From assembly GCA_934699585.1 (NCBI GenBank), contig CAKUWY010000028.1, positions 1-19,697 on the forward strand: a DNA stretch of 19,697 nucleotides, in the 5' to 3' direction. The stretch comes from an uncultured Fibrobacter sp. (lineage in GTDB: Bacteria; Fibrobacterota; Fibrobacteria; Fibrobacterales; Fibrobacteraceae). The notes under the pieces were generated by a model. That model did no database searches and was not told where the DNA came from. It worked only from the letters and a program-made list of their open reading frames with translations. Positions 8,001 through 13,543 of the stretch are shown here, one piece after another (the stretch's first letter is position 1; every line of letters starts with the position of its first letter). The position numbers and the translations under genes are program-made.

Positions 8001-8609
8001 TTCGCCACACTTGATAGTCACGGTGATGCTTGCCCTTTCGTTGTCGCGAACCGTATCGACGATGGCGCAAGACCTGTCTTCAAGTTCCGCGTTCCAGCTG
8101 CTGTAGGCATCTTTGAACTTGTTGTCGATTTCTTCATCGAGCTTGCTAGAGGCGCTGCTTAAGTTCTGGATTGCCGCATCCACATCCTTCTGGTTCTTTG
8201 CGGAAGCTTCGCTTATTGCTTCTTGAATAGACTTGTTGATTGCAACCGTATCGACAGTTACACCATTTCCACCTTTAATCCCATCTTTTCCGTTGCTGAC
8301 CGTTCCAATGGTATCGCCGTCGCAGACAATGGCAATCCCCGTCGAATCCTTGAGGTATTCCGATCCGCAACGATACTGGATACCCTCCTGGTCACTCAAG
8401 GCAATCCATTCGCCGTCAGCACACATATATACGGTCCTTGTGGACTTTACAAAAGCCACAGACCCGTCATTCTGGTCCGTACACTCTTCGTCCAGTTCTT
8501 CAAGTACCGAAAGTCCGTCGTTATCCACCACAGACTCGTCTCCGCAAGCGGAGAGGTTGAGCGCAATTGCGGCACCGAGTAAAGCCTTTTTTATGAATTG
8601 ATTCGACAC
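5058..8609 (-). CDS. Giant repeat lipoprotein (1183 aa), Fibrobacter-type
   Basis: A surface or periplasmic lipoprotein of unknown function. The start is taken as GTG at 8609, because AAGGAG lies 6 nt upstream (8616-8621) and the peptide that follows is a clean lipoprotein signal: Lys7-Lys8, hydrophobic 9-19, lipobox LSAC with Cys22. The in-frame TTG at 8648 has no such signal. The mature protein begins with an acidic stretch and one Cys-Cys-Trp module (Cys43, Cys63, Trp68), then a Gly-rich NGKDGIKGGNG turn and a helical section (120-175). A middle domain of about 500 residues follows that I do not recognise. Then come a Ser-rich linker (around 669-674), seven tandem Cys-Cys-Trp repeats (about 698-1029), another Ser linker, and a Cys-rich end. 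The repeat half looks more AT-rich than the first half. Disulfides and an adhesion or carbohydrate-handling role are inference. Confidence 0.85.
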   Translation of the reverse strand: MSNQFIKKALLGAAIALNLSACGDESVVDNDGLSVLEELDEECTDQNDGSVAFVKSTRTVYMCADGEWIALSDQEGIQYRCGSEYLKDSTGIAIVCDGDTIGTVSNGKDGIKGGNGVTVDTVAINKSIQEAISEASAKNQKDVDAAIQNLSSASSKLDEEIDNKFKDAYSSWNAELEDRSCAIVDTVRDNERASITVTIKCGEAETMMEIPFTPSNKNLGKVYKKHVVVRLPVQANKKTKTDDIYEEIWKNLKGGDNAELTVTDLDEKFAPSGKVFMQDLFAAANKSFVTIEETNEKTVEYKVARLEGDLDITNLTTPVVKLRVKLNLSNNAFGAFGGFGSNATDVIYNAYADLSDASDTVVIDFLTDYKAARVKKLVDDGNGFGVANEQANKDLAHALYLENSEEYPSFEHYAPDQIGLAENFNSIVWVMALIDQKDKTPGFNSVYNAFRNVFAENGNFNTAVNTTYAGKERSMFFVDYLALLIDANFFKWNQMQHGDSTAETNVWSGTDAVYFKILQNGFVEAYKLKVEDAKVFNDPSGYSSKVYKSDVKGGYFHYFEYIENEQVWYPITLWAVGVATVEKVCDADAVNSTFFYSFEGLDENAVCVCNDGNCGWQYTDNVCLGRNKGDKGSAFFDGKIQEYECVKEKCNLPDSTACNNLGLVPSDPSSSSSSGEYSEQDGMTPEEQANNPNSKLYLGVCDVDNAGEEKLFDTKNAELATATGKTTFVCDGSKWRQKNELEKKYGTCSKAVMEKGVVKEENGSEHYKCDYLDNDKKYEWIAAEVRDNVLGVACHYGNVDKKVVTESGYEYVCEENSEYTDNDGNHIHEWRELTFEEIYGECDEDKMKNQTKVAVYGGKKYKCNYISGGSSSGYSWVKASDLDENATLGICTRNRMKEKDVAIVGDAYYGCLINGNAEGIPASSSSTDWLEIGEKEYLNAKFGNCDTDRGDTKNIADIKSETLMDGENHSFKCSIAKEVVNGNGKWVDASTDIALDQICNRDNEDATVTKESVIYVCAYKDESSMYQWITFDEYCENKGENLTYGGYHDNPSSSSSISHCGGSHECKKETDKKICHVGTESFVKLDSVWQSVAKYCEDHSTGSACEFVNHEGNIDESTVKYYEQTEYYVSTEQGYKKAETAEEYCNAFNPDHEGLCVFEFDVYYYCGSSGKWILLLESCLTRG
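5523..6521 (-). repeat. Seven tandem Cys-Cys-Trp protein repeats
   Basis: Within the giant lipoprotein, divergent units of 46-54 residues each read roughly G-x-C, 25-30 residues, (Y/F)-x-C, 5-18 residues, W. First cysteines are at 701, 748, 794, 842, 891, 945 and 999; second at 730, 769, 813, 863, 911, 973 and 1017; tryptophans at 735, 780, 830, 876, 929, 986 and 1028. Divergence at DNA level argues for an old expansion. Confidence 0.75.
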
Positions 8610-8761
8610 AGAATTCTCCTTGTAAAATTTCGATGCCAAATTTAGCAATCAACGTTTTTTTCCACCCCCTAAAAAACAGAAAAAAAGCCTTTTTTATGAA
8701 AAAAACGCAAAACATCCTTTTTTTTTCAATAAACACACATTTTTCCAATAAAAGAATTATA

Positions 8762-8767
8762 TATATT
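8762..8767 (+). promoter_or_regulatory. Possible -10 of the pseudo-HD gene
   Basis: TATATT inside an alternating AT tract, about 50 nt before the ATG at 8818. No good -35 is visible. The 208-bp gap between the divergent genes is otherwise poly-A/poly-T rich and must also hold the lipoprotein promoter, which I could not define. Confidence 0.35.
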
Positions 8768-8817
8768 GGAGGTAAGGCGCCAGTCGCCCCAAGATTTTAC
8801 ACTCATAAAGGAACATT

Positions 8818-9342
8818 ATGCTCTCTTACCAAGAAGCCTACAAAATTGCCGCCGAGGTCCACAAAGGTCAAAAGGACAAGGCCGGCGGACCCTACATCGA
8901 CTTTCTGCAGAACGTGGCGGACTACCTCAAGAACAAGGGCGAGTCCGAAGAGGTGCAGACCCTCGCCATCCTGCAGGACCTCATCACGGCTTCTACCAAG
9001 AAGACTCCCGAAGACGTCATCGCCATGGGCGTTCCCGCCGACATGGTGGAACTCATCCAGAAGATGACCTACCACAAGAACCAGGGCTGGATCGACGAAT
9101 ACAGCTGCAACCTCATGGCCCAGGGCATGCCCGCCGAACAGGCCACCTACGAGGCCCGCGAAAAAGAATTCGTGAAATTCGTGGAGACTCTCAAGGACAA
9201 TCCCATGGCCGCCAAGGCGAAGGCCGCGATCTTGACTATGCTCATGGATGACAAATACATCCAGCGCCAGGAACGCCGGGAACTCAAGACCAAGTTCCGT
9301 CTCCAGAAGTACAAGGCCGCCATCGAGGCCCTGGGAGTGTAA
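8818..9342 (+). CDS. RelA/SpoT-like HD-fold protein with degenerate active site
   Basis: This 174-residue protein follows the small HD-hydrolase pattern related to the (p)ppGpp hydrolase domain: AYKIAAEVHKGQKDKAGGPYI (7-27), NVADYL, LAILQDLITASTKKTPEDV (49-67), VELIQKMT (77-84), DNPMAAKAKAAIL (127-139), and a C-terminal LQKYKAAIEAL. The family normally reads PYIxHP, LLHDxxED and KxADL. Here the second His is Phe29, the HD His is Gln53 (Asp54 stays), the following Glu-Asp pair is absent, and the late Asp is gone. Only His15 and Asp54 remain, so hydrolysis of ppGpp is unlikely. A nucleotide-binding or regulatory role is possible. AAGGA lies 5-6 nt before the ATG. A terminator follows closely. 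Confidence 0.75.
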   Translation: MLSYQEAYKIAAEVHKGQKDKAGGPYIDFLQNVADYLKNKGESEEVQTLAILQDLITASTKKTPEDVIAMGVPADMVELIQKMTYHKNQGWIDEYSCNLMAQGMPAEQATYEAREKEFVKFVETLKDNPMAAKAKAAILTMLMDDKYIQRQERRELKTKFRLQKYKAAIEALGV

Positions 9343-9370
9343 CATTCACCCAAAGCAAGCCTAAAAGGAA

Positions 9371-9395
9371 CGTCCGCGATTCGCGGACGCTTTTT
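9371..9395 (+). terminator. Terminator of the pseudo-HD gene
   Basis: An 8-bp GC-rich stem CGTCCGCG/CGCGGACG (9371-9378 with 9382-9389, loop ATT) followed by CTTTTT on the plus strand. Confidence 0.9.
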
Positions 9396-9401
9396 AGTTT
9401 G

Positions 9402-9439
9402 TACAAAAAAAAGGACTATGGTCAATCCATAGTCCTTTT
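9402..9439 (-). terminator. Terminator of the carboxyltransferase gene
   Basis: A 13-bp stem (9409-9421 with 9427-9439, 5-nt loop) is followed on the minus strand by an uninterrupted T-run. It is 15 nt beyond the stop codon and back-to-back with the plus-strand terminator. Confidence 0.9.
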
Positions 9440-9454
9440 ACTGTTCAATAAGAA

Positions 9455-11032
9455 TCACTTGCTGAGGGTCTGAACCTGCACGTCCCAGCTCTGGTTGCCA
9501 AGAGCGATACGGTAGGTGCTTGCGGCGCCGGCCTTCATGTTCTTGGTGTCCACTGCCGGAGCAGCGTTCGGGTCCTTCTTGGGAACGCCAATGTGGCGGT
9601 TGCCCTTGAGGAACTCGATACCCTTGTTGCCAGCCTTCGTCTGGAGGCAGCCCGTGATGAAGATGGTTTCATCGGTAACCGGCAGACCATTTTCTTCGAG
9701 GAGGGCCTTGGCCTTCGGAATGCCCGGTTCGAGAATTTCTTCTGCGCACTGGACGCCCGGATAGGCTTCCTTGAAGGGCTTCATGTTGAACTGGTCGGCA
9801 GCGATCTTCACCAGCTCCGGATCCGGTTCGCAAGGAGTCTTGCCCTGGTAGCCGAGGAGCATCTTGCCGTAGCCTTCGGTCATCTTGAACCAAGTACCGC
9901 GGCCTGCGGCCTGGTTCAGGGTGTTCATGTAAGCCTGCTGGAAGTAGAACTGAGAAACCGGCGTCACGGAAGAAGCAAAGCCACCGCGGCGGACGCATTC
10001 ACTCATGTTCTCGATAACCTTCGGGAACAGGTGGAAGGTCTTGGTTTCGCGCATCATGAGGGTGTTGGCGGTAAGAGCGCCACCCGGCATGGGGCTGAAA
10101 ATCACGTCCGTCGTAATCTGACGGGCTTCAGGCGGGAAGTTATAGTCCTTGAGGCATTCGACGGCGACGTTGTTAGCTTCCATGAGTTCCGGAATGTGAT
10201 CGTCCACGATGCTGTCTTCACCGAGGGCGAGCTTGTAGTCCGTACCCTTGAGGGCGTGGAACATGGAGAACAGGTCGGGCTGAGCCGTACCGCCGGAAAG
10301 CGGCTTGCGGCCGAGGTCCACACCGTCGGCGCCACCTTCGATAGCGGCCTTGTACTGGGCCACACCGGTACCGCAGGTGTCATGGCTGTGGATGCGGAGT
10401 TCGACCTTGTCGCCGAGGAGCTTACGGGCGCGCTTGAAGGTTTCATAAACCTTAGTCGGGTTCGTGGTACCGGAAGCGTCCTTGAAGCAAACGGAAGCGA
10501 ACGGAACGCCTGCGTCCAAAATGTTGCGCAGGATGCGTTCGTAGAATTCCGGGTTGTGGGCGGCGTTGAGGTCGCATCCCGGAGGAAGTTCCATCATGGT
10601 CACGACGACTTCGTGTTCCAGACCGGCGTCGGTAATGCACTTGCCGGAGTAGATCAGGTTGTTCACGTCGTTGAGGGCGTCGAAGTTACGAATACGGGTC
10701 ATGCCGTGCTTCTTGAACATGTCGGCATGGAGCTTGATCATGTCGCGGGGCTGGGGTGCCAGTGCCACCACGTTGATGCCGCGGGCAAGAGTCTGCAGGC
10801 GGATGTTCGGGCCCACCACGCGGCGGAACTCGTCCATCATGTCGAATGCGTCTTCGCCGCAGTTCTGGTACAGGGCCTGGAAACGGGCGCCACCACCAGC
10901 TTCAAAGTGGGTGATGCCGGCCTTGCAGGCAGCTTCGACGGCGGGCATAAAGTCCTTGGCGAAGACACGGGCACCGAAAATAGACTGGAAACCATCGCGG
11001 AACGAGGTATCCTGGAACTTGATCTTTTTCAT
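9455..11032 (-). CDS. Biotin-dependent carboxyltransferase subunit (OadA/PycB-like), no biotin domain
   Basis: A 525-residue carboxyltransferase subunit of the oxaloacetate decarboxylase alpha / pyruvate carboxylase B family, acting at the pyruvate-oxaloacetate node. Visible are the metal/substrate motif QDTSFRDGFQS (Asp8), the TIM-barrel segments, FKDASG with the carboxyl-carrying Lys184 equivalent, metal ligands HSH (His215, His217), and GADGVDLGRKPLSGGTAQPD (234-253). The second half matches the conserved PycB/OadA extension. The last 20 residues (TYRIALGNQSWDVQVQTLSK) resemble the strand just before the biotinyl domain, but the domain with its EAMKM lysine is absent, so biotin must sit on a separate carrier. 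Start at 11032: AGGA precedes it, and the upstream 25 codons are non-homologous. Decarboxylase versus carboxylase is undecided. Confidence 0.88.
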   Translation of the reverse strand: MKKIKFQDTSFRDGFQSIFGARVFAKDFMPAVEAACKAGITHFEAGGGARFQALYQNCGEDAFDMMDEFRRVVGPNIRLQTLARGINVVALAPQPRDMIKLHADMFKKHGMTRIRNFDALNDVNNLIYSGKCITDAGLEHEVVVTMMELPPGCDLNAAHNPEFYERILRNILDAGVPFASVCFKDASGTTNPTKVYETFKRARKLLGDKVELRIHSHDTCGTGVAQYKAAIEGGADGVDLGRKPLSGGTAQPDLFSMFHALKGTDYKLALGEDSIVDDHIPELMEANNVAVECLKDYNFPPEARQITTDVIFSPMPGGALTANTLMMRETKTFHLFPKVIENMSECVRRGGFASSVTPVSQFYFQQAYMNTLNQAAGRGTWFKMTEGYGKMLLGYQGKTPCEPDPELVKIAADQFNMKPFKEAYPGVQCAEEILEPGIPKAKALLEENGLPVTDETIFITGCLQTKAGNKGIEFLKGNRHIGVPKKDPNAAPAVDTKNMKAGAASTYRIALGNQSWDVQVQTLSK

Positions 11033-11098
11033 AGTGTTTTCCTGTGGGATAAATCCCTTGTTTTTTACTGTACAATAAAATACGGGGGGAAATGTAGT

Positions 11099-11124
11099 AA
11101 AAAACAAAGGGGAAAGCCTTCCCC
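11099..11124 (-). terminator. Terminator downstream of the thioredoxin-TPR gene
   Basis: GGGGAA/TTCCCC (11109-11114 with 11119-11124, 4-nt loop) is followed on the minus strand by TTTGTTTTTT. It would separate the transcript from 12108 from the downstream carboxyltransferase gene, whose own promoter must then lie within 11033-11100. Confidence 0.65.
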
Positions 11125-11126
11125 TC

Positions 11127-11250
11127 GGTTAAGCCCACGGTCTTAACCTACCCCTTCGCCTAGGGGCATGCCCCTAAAACCCCAAAAGGCGAGAGCCGTG
11201 CCAATCGCACTTGTGCGAATTGGCATAGCCGAGCCGCAGGGGTTTCTGTA
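11127..11250. repeat. Hairpin-rich intergenic block
   Basis: Three stem-loops lie in about 120 bp: GGTTAAG/CTTAACC (11127-11133 with 11142-11148); the 14-bp perfect palindrome AGGGGCATGCCCCT (11162-11175); and TGCCAAT plus CGCA pairing with TGCG plus ATTGGCA (11199-11225). No ORF or RNA gene is recognised. The style matches the hairpin block at 12126-12263. Confidence 0.55.
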
Positions 11251-11255
11251 AAACC

Positions 11256-11289
11256 CTAGATTCTAGTCTCTAGATCCTAACCCCTAAAT
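11256..11289. repeat. CTAG-rich intergenic repeat, copy 2
   Basis: Three CTAG sites in 18 bp. CTAGTCTCTAGATCCTA (11263-11279) is the reverse complement of 1221-1237, and CCTAACCCCTAAAT (11276-11289) equals 1268-1281 directly. It runs into the stop codon (TAG, minus) of the thioredoxin-TPR gene. Confidence 0.7.
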
Positions 11290-12108
11290 AAACATCATGG
11301 TGTTCAGTTTGGCCCGGTACTTCCAGGTGAGTTCGTGCTTGGGCCCCAAGACGCCAAAGAGGGTGAGCATGGCCTTCTTGGCGGCCCCGTCGTTCCATTC
11401 AGGGGCTTCTACGAACAAATTAAGAAATGCCTGCAGGGCACTTTCGAAGTCTTCGGCACAGGCCAGCTTGCAGGCCTCGTGATAGACAACGGCTTCCTTG
11501 CCCGTAACGTCCTTCTTGGCGGCTTCGGCATGAAAGTCCAACAGCTCCAGCAGGGATTTTGCCTCCCGGTACTGGTCGTCTGCTTCGGTAAACTTGGCAA
11601 GAACTTCCTTGGCCTTTTCGGTGTCGCCGAGCCCAAGACTTGCCTTGGCCCACAAGAGCTGCAACTTCTTGTCGTCGGGATTCTTTGCGAGTGCCTCGTC
11701 CAGCATGGGCAGCGCCTGGTCAAAATTCTTCTGGGCGATGGCATCCTCCAGAGCCATCTGGAAACGGGCCTCGTCACTCACGAAGAACTTTTCGAGACGC
11801 TTCTTCAGGTCCGCTTCGGGGAGTACCCCCTGGATGACATCGGCAATCTGGCCTTTGTCTACAATATGGACTTCGGGCACGGACCGTACCCGGAACGCCT
11901 GAATGAGCTGCATGTTTTCCCGTTCGTCACAGCTTACGACGCCCAGCGTAAAGTCCATGCTGGTAGAAAGCTGCCCCAACAGCTGGGAATAGGGGGCGCA
12001 GTCGGGGTATTCTGCCGAGGAGAAAAGTACGGCGACGGCGCGGTTTTCGGAGGCCTGGGCCACCTCGGTTTCAAAATTTTCAGCGGTAATTTGAACTACT
12101 TTAGCCAT
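11284..12108 (-). CDS. Thioredoxin-TPR co-chaperone, CnoX/YbbN-like
   Basis: At 274 residues this has the CnoX (YbbN) layout: an N-terminal thioredoxin fold (1-108), TPR-like helices (112-235), and a conserved C-terminus (MLTLFGVLGPKHELTWKYRAKL) that matches the end of the family. In E. coli CnoX protects substrates from overoxidation and hands them to GroEL or DnaK. The canonical WCGPC is replaced by PDCAPY, leaving only Cys37; the cis-Pro region SVPEV (76-80) is kept. Disulfide reduction is thus unlikely, while mixed-disulfide or holdase function remains possible. The frame is open upstream to 12249, but ATG 12108 is chosen because homology begins there and a TATATT -10 lies only 7 nt upstream. 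There is no ribosome binding site. Confidence 0.85.
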   Translation of the reverse strand: MAKVVQITAENFETEVAQASENRAVAVLFSSAEYPDCAPYSQLLGQLSTSMDFTLGVVSCDERENMQLIQAFRVRSVPEVHIVDKGQIADVIQGVLPEADLKKRLEKFFVSDEARFQMALEDAIAQKNFDQALPMLDEALAKNPDDKKLQLLWAKASLGLGDTEKAKEVLAKFTEADDQYREAKSLLELLDFHAEAAKKDVTGKEAVVYHEACKLACAEDFESALQAFLNLFVEAPEWNDGAAKKAMLTLFGVLGPKHELTWKYRAKLNTMMFI

Positions 12109-12115
12109 AGGACAT

Positions 12116-12121
12116 AATATA
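12116..12121 (-). promoter_or_regulatory. -10 element predicting a leaderless mRNA
   Basis: TATATT on the minus strand ends 7 nt before the ATG at 12108, so transcription should start at or within a base or two of the start codon. The absence of a Shine-Dalgarno agrees. No clear -35 is seen at 16-18 bp. Confidence 0.6.
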
Positions 12122-12125
12122 GAAA

Positions 12126-12263
12126 GGTATGAGCTCGGGGCGTTGCCCCTTTGAGTAATGAGGTCGGCACTGCGTGCCTTTGAGTGATTGATGGAAAATT
12201 CCTCATATCTCATACCCCAGAGCGCCATAGGCGCGACCTCAAACCCCAAAGGAAGCCGAAGGC
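12126..12263. repeat. Cluster of triloop hairpins and interleaved inverted repeats
   Basis: Four stems with 3-nt loops occur: GGGGC-GTT-GCCCC (12137-12149), GGCAC-TGC-GTGCC (12166-12178), GCGCC-ATA-GGCGC (12222-12234) and GCC-GAA-GGC (12255-12263). Two longer-range pairs interleave: GGTATGAG (12126-12133) with CTCATACC (12209-12216), and GAGGTCG (12160-12166) with CGACCTC (12234-12240). A direct repeat CCTTTGAGT(A/G)AT also occurs. It fills the space between two divergent start regions. Confidence 0.65.
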
Positions 12264-12278
12264 GACCGACCTATTTAC

Positions 12279-12284
12279 TATATT
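12279..12284 (+). promoter_or_regulatory. -10 element predicting a leaderless mRNA
   Basis: TATATT lies exactly 7 nt before the ATG at 12292, with a run of seven C between them and no Shine-Dalgarno. The spacing is identical to that of the divergent gene. No consensus -35 is visible. Confidence 0.6.
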
Positions 12285-12291
12285 CCCCCCC

Positions 12292-12795
12292 ATGAGTACC
12301 TGCCCGTTTTGCAAATCCGAAGTCGCCCAGATGAAAATCGGTCATCTGGACTTGCGCATGTGCCCCAAGTGTTTTTCGGTGTTTTTCCCCTGTGATCAGA
12401 CCACGGCCCTCCGGGGAGACCTGCCGGACAAGTCCCGCGAGCTCTGGTACAATGCCCTACTTGCAAAGAACGTGGCGGACCCGGACATGACAGGCGCCTG
12501 CTGTATCGACCACGGCGAGCCGCTGGTTGACGGCAAGATTCCCGACTACGGCTACGAGGGCAAGGTGACCACCTGCTGCAAGATGTTCCACTTGCCGCCT
12601 TCCATGGTCCTGCGCATTCTCAAGCGGACCATCGACTCGCCTTTCCAGAAGCCGGCCTCTAGCGGCAAGCACCATTTCTTTTTTATCCGCGCTATCGATT
12701 CACTTGTTTCTAAATTGTTTGGTGAAAAACAACCCGATGAAGATTCTTTGGATGCCATTCCGTACAACATCCACCTGAAAAAATTCTTCGAGTAG
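12292..12795 (+). CDS. Zinc-ribbon protein (zf-TFIIB-like N-terminus)
   Basis: This 167-residue protein opens with CPFC (Cys4, Cys7) and a second knuckle CPKC (Cys24, Cys27), the spacing of small TFIIB-type zinc ribbons. A second potential metal site is built from ACCIDH (Cys70, Cys71, His74) and TCCKMFH (Cys95, Cys96, His100). The remainder is mixed, with a helical PPSMVLRILKRTID segment. No membrane segment or signal is present, so it is cytoplasmic. Function is unknown. The frame is open back to 12184, but homology-like sequence and the promoter point to ATG 12292. It is first in an operon: the next ATG follows the stop by one base. Confidence 0.75.
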   Translation: MSTCPFCKSEVAQMKIGHLDLRMCPKCFSVFFPCDQTTALRGDLPDKSRELWYNALLAKNVADPDMTGACCIDHGEPLVDGKIPDYGYEGKVTTCCKMFHLPPSMVLRILKRTIDSPFQKPASSGKHHFFFIRAIDSLVSKLFGEKQPDEDSLDAIPYNIHLKKFFE

Positions 12796-12796
12796 C

Positions 12797-13543
12797 ATGA
12801 AAAAGACCTATATCATCCTTTCGGCTATAGCGGCAGCGGTCCTGCTGGCTTACCTGCTGCTCCCCAAGGTCACCTTCGAAGAAGCGGTGTTTCCTCTTGA
12901 AAAGGGCGTGACCCTGCTTGCTTACGATGATCAGGCCGACGGAGGAATGTCCAGGATTGAATTCGGGAAAGAGGGCGACGCCCTTTCTTTCCGCTGCACC
13001 CTAGGAGAAGACACCACCCTTGCCGCCTGGTGCGGGCTTCTCTGGAACTTTGATCCGGACAGCGCCAAACTTTACCGCAACTGGTCCCTTGTAGATTCCC
13101 TGATTTTTGACATGGAAGTCCAGGGGACCCAAGAGGTCTTGGTGAAACTCTGGACCTACGACCCTGACATTACCGATATCAAGAAGGCCAAGACATTCAG
13201 GCTTTTGATGAAAGAACTGCCCCTGCAGAAAGGCCGTAACCGCGTTGCCATTCCCATAGACCAGCTCTACACGCCGGATTTCTGGTACGAAGATGTGAAA
13301 ACAGAATCGGGCAACAAGCACACCCACATGGAAACCGCTGCACGGCTAGAAATCGCCCCCGGCTGGAACCAGGCCCGAGGCAAAATGTTCTCGCTCAAGA
13401 TTCACGGCATCAAGGCCATCGGCATGAGTAGTTTCAGTTTTGGAATTGTGCTTGCCATTTTTGTGGTGCTGACCATTATAGCCGTCGGCCGTCGGCATCA
13501 GGTCAAGGACGAAACCGAAAGAGAAGATGAAGAACAGAAATAA
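12797..13543 (+). CDS. Two-TM membrane protein with extracytoplasmic sensor-like domain
   Basis: Not a family I recognise by name. Of 248 residues, 5-22 form a membrane anchor, 23-212 an extracytoplasmic domain, 213-231 a second membrane helix, and 232-248 a short charged cytoplasmic tail. The outer domain has beta-sandwich-like strands (VDSLIFDMEVQ, VLVKLWTY, RVAIPIDQL, SLKIHGIKAIG), a pattern seen in galactose-binding/CBM-like folds. It aligns block by block with the same region of the next gene (DSL-F/V-E, (R/K)VAI near 150, a final K-x-(H/R)-x-(I/W)-x-G strand), so the two are probably paralogues. Here the DNA-binding tail is missing. It overlaps the next gene by 17 nt. Ligand unknown; co-sensor or modulator is inference. 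Confidence 0.75.
   Translation: MKKTYIILSAIAAAVLLAYLLLPKVTFEEAVFPLEKGVTLLAYDDQADGGMSRIEFGKEGDALSFRCTLGEDTTLAAWCGLLWNFDPDSAKLYRNWSLVDSLIFDMEVQGTQEVLVKLWTYDPDITDIKKAKTFRLLMKELPLQKGRNRVAIPIDQLYTPDFWYEDVKTESGNKHTHMETAARLEIAPGWNQARGKMFSLKIHGIKAIGMSSFSFGIVLAIFVVLTIIAVGRRHQVKDETEREDEEQK

Noticed and set aside
6687..8162. 491-codon plus-strand frame opposite the giant lipoprotein
   Set aside because: Antisense shadow; the minus strand encodes a lipobox protein with repeats and a proper SD.
9593..11146. 517-codon plus-strand frame opposite the carboxyltransferase gene
   Set aside because: Antisense shadow produced by biased codon use; the opposite strand has clear catalytic motifs.
12109..12249. 47-codon N-terminal extension of the thioredoxin-TPR protein
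   Set aside because: It would pass through the hairpin cluster and promoter; family similarity starts at the ATG at 12108.
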